DNA from: a virus
Direction: 5' to 3' (one strand)
Virus record (IMG/VR): IMGVR_UViG_3300036820_000038
Coordinates: 1 to 40,885 of that record
Length of the DNA stretch: 40,885 bases
The number at the start of each line of letters is the position of its first letter. Within the stretch, counting starts at the first letter, position 1. A model generated the notes under the pieces. That model made no database searches, was not told the DNA's origin, and saw only the letters and a program-made list of their open reading frames with translations. The translations under genes were made by a program, and so were the position numbers. This document shows positions 32,606-39,317 of this stretch, one piece after another.

Positions 32606-33000
32606 AAAAGAAAAAAACACAATCTAATGAAATTTTTCAAGCTGATGATATTCTGAGATCATTTTGTGAATCAGAAATTGACTTGTGCACCAAAGTCGAT
32701 ATGGATACTTTTCAAGTCGCTATTGGTATTGAAATGGGAATTGCATATATTAATGATCAAATTCAAAAATTAAAGTTAGAAAAAAAATTCTCGTCTGATG
32801 AAAGTCAGAATATTTATGAGAATTTTGCAGTTATTTCCAAGAAGATAGCTGCTATGGCTCGCAATATGATTAATCTTAAATCAGAACATCGTATGCAGGA
32901 AATTGGACTTCAAATTGTGCAACACAATGCCTTATCACCCTTATTTGCTATGAAGGTAACGTCTATGATGATTGAAGAGAAGTCAAGTTTTATTCATTGA
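32602..33000 (+). CDS. Hypothetical helical protein, end of the cassette
   Basis: A 132-residue helical protein (MKKKKTQSNEIFQADDILRS...) that starts within the stop of the membrane-protein gene (ATGA overlap). Predicted helices include VAIGIEMGIAYINDQIQKLK and AVISKKIAAMARNMINLKS. It resembles in size and helix content the small unknown proteins at 38462 and 38973 but without clear alignment. No membrane segment. It ends 20 bases before the tail of a gene on the other strand; GAGA-AGAA-TCTC (33000-33011) may be a weak terminator. Confidence 0.6.
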   Translation: MKKKKTQSNEIFQADDILRSFCESEIDLCTKVDMDTFQVAIGIEMGIAYINDQIQKLKLEKKFSSDESQNIYENFAVISKKIAAMARNMINLKSEHRMQEIGLQIVQHNALSPLFAMKVTSMMIEEKSSFIH

Positions 33001-33020
33001 GAAGAATCTCTTTAAATTGG

Positions 33021-33392
33021 CTACAAAAATTTTAAAGAAACAAATGGATTTTCCATTTCTTGAGTCATTTGATTTAAAATATTTATTATTCTTTTTTTGT
33101 GCCAATCTATAGCTTCTATAGCGAATAGCTCATTTAAAAAGTATTTATTATCATTTAAACAGTATTGATATTCATCAATATAATCTTTTAGAAAAGATGC
33201 ATGTTTAATTAAAAACGAAACCGATTCTTGATTTATTTCTCTTGCTATACTTTCTTTGGTAGAAAGTGATCCTATATGGTTAATTCGTTCCTTTAAATCT
33301 GTTTGTATTTTTTTAAGAAGGTTTATTTCCTCAGTGGTATCAGGCAGAGTTGACTTCACCTCTATAAAAACTTTTGTTTCTTCTTTTTTCAT
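33021..33392 (-). CDS. Hypothetical coiled-coil protein
   Basis: A 123-residue helical protein (MKKEETKVFIEVKSTLPDTTEE...) read leftwards. Helices include EEINLLKKIQTDLKERINHI and KKRIINILNQMTQEM. Its start overlaps the stop of the 30-residue membrane peptide gene (ATGA), with GGAG upstream, so translation is probably coupled. It lies between terminase and portal in the late module, where accessory or lysis genes are often found. No known family. Confidence 0.6.
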   Translation of the reverse strand: MKKEETKVFIEVKSTLPDTTEEINLLKKIQTDLKERINHIGSLSTKESIAREINQESVSFLIKHASFLKDYIDEYQYCLNDNKYFLNELFAIEAIDWHKKRIINILNQMTQEMENPFVSLKFL

Positions 33393-33481
33393 TCTTTATC
33401 TCCATATCTCATAATAAGTAGCCAAGGTAGTATCATAATAAAGAATAATATACTTAAAAAAATGTATGCATCAGGATCCAT
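33389..33481 (-). CDS. Candidate 30-residue single-pass membrane peptide
   Basis: The frame starts at ATG 33481, three bases after the stop of the 128-aa gene, and encodes MDPDAYIFLSILFFIMILPW followed by a short LLIMRYGDKE. The middle 19 residues are strongly hydrophobic; ends are acidic and mixed. Four-base overlap with the following gene supports translation. The ribosome site is poor (purine-rich AAGAAAAAGAAA). Small hydrophobic peptides at this site could take part in lysis. Without a family this remains a candidate. Confidence 0.4.
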   Translation of the reverse strand: MDPDAYIFLSILFFIMILPWLLIMRYGDKE

Positions 33482-33484
33482 GGA

Positions 33485-33871
33485 TTAGTTTCTTTTTCTT
33501 ATTAAGGCAGACTTTTCCATGCACTCATATATGTAATGATATGCAGTCCCCAAACTAATCATATCGGAAAAAATTTGATTTTCTATACTATTAATATATT
33601 CTTCATCATTATTAAATTGATCAATTCTGTTTTTGCTAAATATAAGCAACACATCATCTTGATCAATCCTAACTGAGGGGTAATTACTATCAGCAGTAGC
33701 AAATCCATTTTCTGGATCAAAATTACATAACACAAGATCACATGGGGCAATCCAATTGTCTTCTTTAGTGCAATTTAAACAAAAATACATTATTGAATCT
33801 ACTCTGCCAATTGCTTTATGCTTTCCATCTTTACTCTTGTAGGCTCTTTTTATTTGTATTCCTATAGTCAT
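33485..33871 (-). CDS. Hypothetical protein downstream of terminase
   Basis: A 128-residue protein with a beta-rich N-terminal half (GIQIKRAYKSKDGKHKAIG, SIMYFCLNC, APCDLVLCNF) and an acidic, helical C-terminal half. CLNCTKED offers two close cysteines, a possible half metal site, but no second CxxC pair is visible. The start lies five bases after the large terminase stop with GGATAA upstream. Its place suggests a packaging or head accessory factor; no family recognised. Confidence 0.6.
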   Translation of the reverse strand: MTIGIQIKRAYKSKDGKHKAIGRVDSIMYFCLNCTKEDNWIAPCDLVLCNFDPENGFATADSNYPSVRIDQDDVLLIFSKNRIDQFNNDEEYINSIENQIFSDMISLGTAYHYIYECMEKSALIRKRN

Positions 33872-33875
33872 TTAG

Positions 33876-35453
33876 TTATCCATATAGCTTCTGTGTGATT
33901 CGTCGGGATGTATCTTGTCGATCATCATCATCGGCATGAGATACCCATCCACTTGATTTTAATCTTAGTAAAGTTTGAGTCATAGTGTCAACCAAATCTC
34001 GGGAATCTCCATTGGGGAACATAGCGCAATTCTCAATGAGAGTATCGGCAAAACCAGTGAGTCTTTTGCAATCAGGCGCTTGTGTTGGTACCCATACGCG
34101 GCCTGTTTCAATGAGAGAAGATGCCACTCTCACTCTCGCTAACTTATCCCCCCACCGGTTAGGATTAAACCCAATAACAGGGATACCAGCATGATGCAGA
34201 TCTTGGATGAGGGATGAACCAGAAACCTTTGCTTCAATCAATACTAAATCTGGTTTATGCAATCCTGTTGATTTAAAGGTATCTGAACCATTATCACGCC
34301 AATCATTGTAGAGACGTTTAGCCATCTTTCTTAATTCAGGATATTCCACCCTCCCACGCCATAAGCTCAAAAGCATGACATTTGGAATGTTATGATCATG
34401 GTAAAAGACTCCCCAGGTAGTACATGCGGAATAAGCATTCGTCTCACCTGTCTCAAGAGCTGTATCCCAAGATTGAATCGTATAGCGCATAGAGGGTAAG
34501 TCTGGTTGCTTCCAATGAGAGAACCAGTTCTTCTTAATGATGCCACCCTCTGTAGGAGCAGGCCATTGTTGAAGTTGACCAGAGATGTTATATTGAGAAC
34601 CAAGTAAGATCTTAAGTTTCTTAAGTTCACTTTCTCCTATCTGTTCTGGCCATAACAGTTCACCTTCTTTTGTACGGGGATCTTGCCAAACTTTTCCATT
34701 AGTGGATGGTAACTTTACCGTTACAGCGCATCGAGCTGACTCATACTCCATGGGAAGAATAAGCTTAACCCATTCATCATCTGCATCATTCTGCATGATA
34801 TGGCCAGAGATATCAGATTCATGAAGTCTCTGTTGTACCACCACTCGACAGCCAGTCTTTGCATTGTTCAATCGGGTAGACCAGACTTGATCCCACCAAT
34901 CATTCGCACCTTCTCGTTTGACTTCAGACTCACCATCCTTAGCATTATTCGGATCATCGCAGACAAGGATGCTTCCCCCTTCTCCCGTAACAGCAGCACC
35001 CACGCTGGATGCAATACGATAACCATTGCAGGTGTTGTCGAATCGACCTTTTGTATTCTGATCCCCAACAAGACGAAAAAGATTGCCCCATCTCTCATGA
35101 TACCAGGGGGATGTTAAGAGACGACGACATTTGACGGAATCTCGAAGAGATAAGCTTGCAGCATATGATGCGAATAAGAACTGTTCCTCAGGAGCATGAA
35201 TCCATCGCCACGCTGGCCACATTACAGACACCAGGGAGCTCTTTGTACAGCGGGGTGGTATGTTGATAAGGAGATTACGTATTTGACGCTGTGAGACAGC
35301 TTCTAGGTGCTCACAGATAGCTTGTAGATGCCATCCATCAGTGAAGGGAGTTTTTCCTTCAATATGTACCCATGATTGCTTAATGAATTCATGTAGAGAT
35401 TCCTTAGCTTTACCACGCGCTAATAAGTTCGCAATGATCTCACGTCTATCCAT
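33876..35453 (-). CDS. terL: Terminase large subunit (packaging ATPase/nuclease)
   Basis: The 525-residue packaging motor. Walker A is PPRCTKSS at about 66-73, a deviant form of the terminase P-loop; Walker B is ILVCDD at about 162-167. The nuclease domain shows acidic residues SWDTALETG (D330), LIEAK (E407) and GDSRDLVDTM (D486, D489), as in RNase H-like terminase nucleases. Other conserved parts are VVVQQRLHESDISGH (coupling motif) and WPEQ. ATG 35453 is chosen because it overlaps the upstream stop by eight bases exactly as the previous gene pair does; a TTG at 35468 is the alternative. Confidence 0.9.
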   Translation of the reverse strand: MDRREIIANLLARGKAKESLHEFIKQSWVHIEGKTPFTDGWHLQAICEHLEAVSQRQIRNLLINIPPRCTKSSLVSVMWPAWRWIHAPEEQFLFASYAASLSLRDSVKCRRLLTSPWYHERWGNLFRLVGDQNTKGRFDNTCNGYRIASSVGAAVTGEGGSILVCDDPNNAKDGESEVKREGANDWWDQVWSTRLNNAKTGCRVVVQQRLHESDISGHIMQNDADDEWVKLILPMEYESARCAVTVKLPSTNGKVWQDPRTKEGELLWPEQIGESELKKLKILLGSQYNISGQLQQWPAPTEGGIIKKNWFSHWKQPDLPSMRYTIQSWDTALETGETNAYSACTTWGVFYHDHNIPNVMLLSLWRGRVEYPELRKMAKRLYNDWRDNGSDTFKSTGLHKPDLVLIEAKVSGSSLIQDLHHAGIPVIGFNPNRWGDKLARVRVASSLIETGRVWVPTQAPDCKRLTGFADTLIENCAMFPNGDSRDLVDTMTQTLLRLKSSGWVSHADDDDRQDTSRRITQKLYG

Positions 35454-35784
35454 CGGATAGAAAAGCAATAACTTCAGAAGGAGGTTGTGCGAGCCAAATA
35501 GATGGTATCAAGTAAGAACTTGGGATGTCAGACGATGCAGTCAATCTACATTTATTATATGCTTCTCTCATTGCTTCGATACCCCATTGAATTCCACGAT
35601 CAAGACATTCAATGTATTCTTTTTTTAGTTCTTGTCCTTTTTTATTGCATTCATTTAATCCACCGTGACGACTCTCTTCAAAAACTAATAACGCGATTAG
35701 TGTAATTAAGCGTGCTTTTATCATCAATTGATCATCTTCGGAAACATCTTTAATATCGATCCATTTTATCATGAGTTCATCCAT
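35446..35784 (-). CDS. Hypothetical protein between terminase subunits
   Basis: A 112-residue protein with a hydrophobic helix (MIKARLITLIALLVFEESRH, about 21-40), a charged middle and a C-terminal segment with LIPSIWLAQPPSEVI. It overlaps the small terminase stop and the large terminase start by eight bases each, at the similar junctions ATGGATGA and ATGGATAG, so the three are one translational unit. The role is unknown. The tight coupling argues that it is needed in fixed ratio with terminase. Confidence 0.65.
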   Translation of the reverse strand: MDELMIKWIDIKDVSEDDQLMIKARLITLIALLVFEESRHGGLNECNKKGQELKKEYIECLDRGIQWGIEAMREAYNKCRLTASSDIPSSYLIPSIWLAQPPSEVIAFLSDG

Positions 35785-36142
35785 CGAGCTCAGTAAGCAT
35801 CTGCTGAAGCTTCTCAGTGCTTAACTCGCCGCTGAATAACGCCTTCTCATTTGATTTGATAACTTCCTTTGACATACCGAGGTAATGGTGTCCTAGCCAT
35901 TGTATGGCTACGAGATTCTTCTCGTGTACGGCTTTCTCCCAAATAATATTCTTCAAGACACCAAGTCCACGCAGTCTTGATCTATCTAACTCTCGTTTGA
36001 TTTCAGGATCTTCTTTGAGAACCAATTCAAATTCTTCAGGGGTGAGATTCGCAAAAGCAGCGATGCTGGCATTGTCTACCTGAGCATCGCCATAAGAAGA
36101 AATCTGCCATAAAAGATCTTGTCTCTTTTGTGCAGAAAGCAT
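35777..36142 (-). CDS. terS: Terminase small subunit (probable)
   Basis: The 121-residue helical protein contains KRQDLLWQISSYGDAQ, then IAAFANLTPEEFELVLKEDP, an HTH-like arrangement, and NLVAIQWLGHHYLGMSKE, the helix typical of many small terminases (...A..FLLK..LGM). Gene order is also right: directly upstream of the 112-aa gene and terL. Small terminases bind the packaging start on phage DNA; a pac/cos site is not identified. The upstream gap (36143-36252) holds a 7-bp inverted repeat that may be a regulator site. Confidence 0.7.
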   Translation of the reverse strand: MLSAQKRQDLLWQISSYGDAQVDNASIAAFANLTPEEFELVLKEDPEIKRELDRSRLRGLGVLKNIIWEKAVHEKNLVAIQWLGHHYLGMSKEVIKSNEKALFSGELSTEKLQQMLTELDG

Positions 36143-36166
36143 TATTATTCATCCATTACTTATAAT

Positions 36167-36195
36167 TGTATGTTCAGTAATCTAAAATACATACA
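36167..36195. promoter_or_regulatory. Inverted repeat upstream of the terminase genes
   Basis: TGTATGT (36167-36173) and ACATACA (36189-36195) are exact inverted 7-bp arms, 22 bp centre to centre, i.e. two helical turns. They lie in the 110-bp gap between the CtrA-like gene and the small terminase. A binding site for a dimeric regulator, possibly the CtrA-like protein itself, is inferred. Confidence 0.4.
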
Positions 36196-36252
36196 TTTGA
36201 TTAATAAGCAAATAGAGATAGATAGAGCTTTAATAAAATTATATTGTGATGA

Positions 36253-36927
36253 TCAATCGGGATCAGATATCATATAGCCACGGCCTCGAGTGGTTTTGAT
36301 GAAGCCGTTGCCAAGCGTGGATCTGAGTTTCTTACGGATGTAGCTGATCCACACATGCACAGTTCTAGTATAGGGTCTATCAACCTCATGGAGATAGATG
36401 TGATCTAAGATTTGATCTTCAGTAACATTTTTGTTTTTGTTGAGACATAAGAATTCTAAGATTTCATATTCCTTTACAGTTAGAGCAATGATCTTATCAT
36501 CGACTAACACACGATAGCAGCTAGGCACGATGGTGAGTCTGCCTACATGGATTTGCTCGCCTAAATGACCGTGTCGGTGGCGAACAAGAAGTTTAACTCG
36601 TTCCACGAATTCAGCTAGATTGAAAGGGATTGACATACACTCGTCGGCACCAGATTGGAATGCCCTGACTTTGAGATCAGCATTGTTCATTCCACAGAGG
36701 AACATGATAGGAGTACGTACCTTTTGAGCTCGCATCTGCTTTAAGACTTGGAAACCATCACTGTCTGCAAGCATCCGTCCCATAATAATGAGGTCATAGT
36801 CATAGATCTTTGCTAGCTCTAGACCTTCCTCACCCAAGGATGTAACCTCAATAGCGAACTCATTCTTAAGACGATTCTGGATAAGTTCTTTAGTATTCTC
36901 GTTAGTTTCTATTAGTAATATTTCCAT
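36253..36927 (-). CDS. CtrA-like response regulator without phosphorylation residues
   Basis: A 224-residue OmpR/PhoB-type regulator. The receiver keeps the CtrA-like stretch SLGEEGLELAKIYDYDLIIM (about 30-49), and the winged-helix domain (about 125-224) has LTVKEYEILEFLCLNKNKNV and TTRGRGYMISDPD, close to CtrA. In the receiver, CtrA D51 is Gly (G50), the acidic pair D8-D9 is T8-N9, the Lys of KPF is I100 and the switch Ser is C78. It therefore cannot be phosphorylated in the usual way. It is read toward the terminase genes from an upstream promoter. Likely a constitutive phage activator, or a competitor of host CtrA. Confidence 0.85.
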   Translation of the reverse strand: MEILLIETNENTKELIQNRLKNEFAIEVTSLGEEGLELAKIYDYDLIIMGRMLADSDGFQVLKQMRAQKVRTPIMFLCGMNNADLKVRAFQSGADECMSIPFNLAEFVERVKLLVRHRHGHLGEQIHVGRLTIVPSCYRVLVDDKIIALTVKEYEILEFLCLNKNKNVTEDQILDHIYLHEVDRPYTRTVHVWISYIRKKLRSTLGNGFIKTTRGRGYMISDPD

Positions 36928-36996
36928 GATTACTATACTTTATTATTTTTATGTAGTTTATACTATCATTGTTATTATCATATGGAAAGATTTATT

Positions 36997-37269
36997 TTAT
37001 GTCCCAGTGGGCGCAACAGAGTTGTCATTCAATGGAGCCATAAAATCCGATTCCTCGGAAGAGGAAGAAGGATCCAGGATAACCATGTTTATAGCAGCCC
37101 AAAGGATTTTAAAAAGACTATGTCTATCTTCATCAGAAAAATATTCTAAAAGTGCGTTAACGTGATCCATCTCATCTTCTGTAAGTGTGTGGTGGAGGGG
37201 GGATAAATCCGTAGGTATGAACTCTATTGATTCTGGCTTCTTGAAGTCATTGATGTCTATGATGTTCAT
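36997..37269 (-). CDS. Small acidic protein upstream of the CtrA-like gene
   Basis: A 90-residue acidic protein: MNIIDINDFKKPESIEFIP, a central helical part (LTEDEMDHVNALLEYFSDED, then LFKILWAAINMVIL) and a Ser/Glu-rich tail. GGAAAAG stands before the ATG. It is the first gene after the leftward promoter at 37375-37403 and lies 69 bases before the CtrA-like gene, so the two are probably one transcript. I do not recognise it. A partner or antagonist of the regulator is a reasonable guess from position only. Confidence 0.6.
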   Translation of the reverse strand: MNIIDINDFKKPESIEFIPTDLSPLHHTLTEDEMDHVNALLEYFSDEDRHSLFKILWAAINMVILDPSSSSEESDFMAPLNDNSVAPTGT

Positions 37270-37317
37270 GTATGCTTTTCCTAATGATATCCAAGCCTTA
37301 TACCATAGTTCACAGGA

Positions 37318-37344
37318 GAATGCAACCTCTGTAAGGTTGCATTC
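37318..37344. terminator. 11-bp perfect hairpin in the leader of the regulator operon
   Basis: GAATGCAACCT and AGGTTGCATTC pair perfectly with loop CTGTA. On the plus strand it is followed by TTATAA; on the minus strand there is no T run. It lies between the leftward promoter (start near 37367) and the 90-aa gene, so it could act as an attenuator or RNA stabiliser, or stop rightward transcripts. Confidence 0.55.
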
Positions 37345-37374
37345 TTATAACGCAACTTATTGATTAAATTATAT

Positions 37375-37403
37375 ATTATATTGTGCCACACCGTACCAGA
37401 TAA
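37375..37403 (-). promoter_or_regulatory. Leftward promoter of the regulator operon
   Basis: Read leftwards: TTATCT (37403-37398), 17-base spacer, TATAAT (37380-37375). The -10 is a perfect consensus. It drives the 90-aa gene, the CtrA-like gene and possibly the late module. Its -35 lies about 60 bp from that of the divergent rightward promoter. Confidence 0.7.
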
Positions 37404-37449
37404 CAGGTAGACAACAGAGTGTGCAAATACCTCCTCAAACGCAACACGC

Positions 37450-37464
37450 AACGTTTAAAACGTT
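37450..37464. promoter_or_regulatory. 15-bp palindrome at the rightward promoter
   Basis: AACGTTT-A-AAACGTT is a perfect palindrome around one central base. Its last base is the first base of the -35 at 37464. Direct copies of ACGCAAC stand just upstream. A bound dimer here would touch RNA polymerase, as repressor or activator. Confidence 0.6.
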
Positions 37465-37492
37465 TGACAAGTAATAATGAATTTTATATAAT
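37464..37492 (+). promoter_or_regulatory. Perfect-consensus rightward promoter
   Basis: TTGACA (37464-37469), exactly 17 bases, TATAAT (37487-37492): twelve of twelve consensus positions. No convincing reading frame follows for almost 1 kb. Start of transcription would be near 37499. Confidence 0.8.
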
Positions 37493-37498
37493 TAAACA

Positions 37499-38190
37499 GA
37501 AAAATATACACTTAAAAAACACTTATATAAATCCTTTTATACTCTCTATAATTATATAACAAGAGATATAGTGTGGAGAAGAAAATTTTGTGGGAAAGAG
37601 GAGGGGAGAAAGGGACCTCCCGCTAGCGTTTAAATCTAATCCTAAACACCACACAATCCAACAACCCATCTCTGAACGATCTTCTCCCTCTAAACTACCT
37701 AAACCTTCATGGATCTACACACTATTCTACACCCTATACACACAATCCAATCACTCTTATAATCTCTCAATCTATTCAACAAGTTGCACCACCACTCCAC
37801 TTCCTTAGCGTGTGTATAATACCGTGTAAAAAATCAACTTTTTTTAAGCTTTTCACTCACCACTCCTCCAATCTTTCACAACTCACCCCTCTTTGACTCC
37901 TCAGACTAACATCCTTTCATGGCAAACCTCCTCCAATTACGCTAAAACCTCCATACATGGCCCGTGAAGGCACCTAAACACCATTCGGTCATATTCCTAC
38001 CAACTTACCCCTTACATGCATTGTGTGGCGAGATATGGGGCTTCCAGACACACTTCACTTCCCTATTCCAAACTCAATCTACAACTTCACTCAGATTATG
38101 GCGTTTTTTTCTCGCGCGCGCGTTTTCTAATCCAATATAATACTATATAATTTAATATAAAGACTCATTTTCTTTAAGGAAAATGAGTCT
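37499..38190 (+). ncRNA. Candidate long non-coding, G-poor transcript
   Basis: The stretch starts at the perfect promoter and ends at the first of two hairpins (38161-38190). After a purine-rich part (37571-37616) the plus strand becomes very poor in G: about 18 G in 37621-37920, while C is several times more frequent. Reading frames here are short and of unlikely composition. It holds a 10-bp CG run (38113-38122). It may be an untranslated early leader, an origin or packaging region, or a regulatory RNA; the sequence alone does not decide. Confidence 0.45.
38161..38190. terminator. 12-bp hairpin, probable bidirectional terminator
   Basis: AGACTCATTTTC and GAAAATGAGTCT form a perfect 12-bp stem with loop TTTAAG. 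Flanks are AT-rich on both sides without a long T run. Its centre ATTTTCTTTAAGGAAAAT is the reverse complement of the centre of the next hairpin. Confidence 0.65.
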
Positions 38191-38236
38191 ATTACAATAC
38201 AACATATATAGTTATATTATTAATTAACTAATATTA

Positions 38237-38270
38237 AGAGACCTATTTTCCTTAAAGAAAATAGGTCTCT
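38237..38270. terminator. 14-bp hairpin, mirror partner of 38161-38190
   Basis: AGAGACCTATTTTC pairs with GAAAATAGGTCTCT over 14 bp, loop CTTAAA, then TCTTATAATA. It probably stops transcription in one or both directions. Its loop is fully complementary to the loop of the hairpin at 38161-38190, so the two RNAs could kiss. Confidence 0.65.
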
Positions 38271-38461
38271 TCTTATAATACATAAGATTATATATAGTAA
38301 TCTACTCTTCTTATCTTTCTTTCTTATCTTTTCTAAAATGATATAAGAGTGTGTACCTTCTATGAGTTTTGTGTGTGAAATAAAGAAAAGGAGTTGTGAA
38401 GAGGAATAAGATTGAGGTAATGTGTGCCAATTGATCACAGCTACAACCCAGGAAGAATTAA

Positions 38462-38833
38462 ATGTCAATTGATCCAAAAATCAACATTCCCACTAAAGAA
38501 ATCACAACTATACTTGGAGATCATCACCAAAAATGGGAACCCTCTCATATAGCAGGAATGGTATTTGCTAGAATTACGGAAGATAAAGGGACAGAAGATG
38601 AGTCCTATGTTTTAATGTTAGAATTTTTAGTGTATGCAATTCATTTTGGAGTAGGTCAAATGCTACTTAATGCAAGAAATCAGCCATATGGAACAAATAG
38701 GTTTCAAAGAAAAATTTTTAAAAAAGCCAGAGAAATACTATTGAAACAATTAGATCAAACTTATAAATTATGGAACAATTATCCCTTACCTCTTCCAAAA
38801 TATGTTGCGCACCGTATAAAGGATGTGCATTAG
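38462..38833 (+). CDS. Hypothetical protein, first gene of the right-hand group
   Basis: A 123-residue protein with AGGAAG upstream of the ATG. It begins MSIDPKINIPTKEITTILGD, has a helical middle (YVLMLEFLVYAIHFGVGQML) and a basic C-terminal half (RFQRKIFKKAREILLKQ). The helix at about 54-75 is amphipathic rather than membrane-spanning. No family is recognised. It is the first gene after the two terminator-like hairpins; no clear promoter was found in 38271-38461. Confidence 0.65.
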   Translation: MSIDPKINIPTKEITTILGDHHQKWEPSHIAGMVFARITEDKGTEDESYVLMLEFLVYAIHFGVGQMLLNARNQPYGTNRFQRKIFKKAREILLKQLDQTYKLWNNYPLPLPKYVAHRIKDVH

Positions 38834-38972
38834 TGGGAAAAGGCAGAAGAGCCATGAATATGAAGTTTTGTTAAAACCCAAGAAAAAGGTCCTACTTATT
38901 ATATAAATGGGGAGTTAGCTCATTAGCTAATTATAAAACATATTGAAACTCAACGAAAGGTACTTTTCCAAA

Positions 38973-39296
38973 ATGACTGACCTACCAATCCCTGGCGAAG
39001 TAACACATAAAGAGATTCAAGAAAATGCTATAATAATGCTAAACTATATGATAGAAAAAATCAAGAAGGAGTTTGGAGATACTCAGGAAACACTCATTGT
39101 TATTCATGAATTAAGCAAAATGATACTATATGCTGATGTTAGGAATTTTATACTGGGTCATAAAATGACTGGAATGAGTGATGATAAATTGAGGGAGTAT
39201 CTTAAAGGATGGGTTTCTTTTTATCACACAGCATTAGACAAAGCCATAGAAACAAGTTTTAAAGAATACAATGAAGTATATAGGGAAAAGAATTAA
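38973..39296 (+). CDS. Hypothetical helical protein
   Basis: A 107-residue helical protein starting MTDLPIPGEVTHKEIQENA; the frame is open upstream to a TTG at 38943 but that has no ribosome site. AAAGG lies 12 bases before the ATG, so initiation looks weak. Helices include MLNYMIEKIKKEFGDTQETL and YLKGWVSFYHTALDKAIETS. A short inverted repeat TTAGCT-CATT-AGCTAA lies upstream (38915-38930). No known domain. Probably part of the same unit as the 38462 and 39318 genes. Confidence 0.6.
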   Translation: MTDLPIPGEVTHKEIQENAIIMLNYMIEKIKKEFGDTQETLIVIHELSKMILYADVRNFILGHKMTGMSDDKLREYLKGWVSFYHTALDKAIETSFKEYNEVYREKN

Positions 39297-39317
39297 AGGA
39301 AGAAATGGAGTCACTAT

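Noticed and set aside
37590-37808. 72-aa frame in the G-poor region
   Set aside because: Composition follows the C-rich DNA rather than any protein pattern; there is no good ribosome site or motif.
38220-38477. 85-aa minus-strand frame
   Set aside because: It runs through the terminator hairpin at 38237-38270 and overlaps the start of the 38462 gene; no protein-like pattern.
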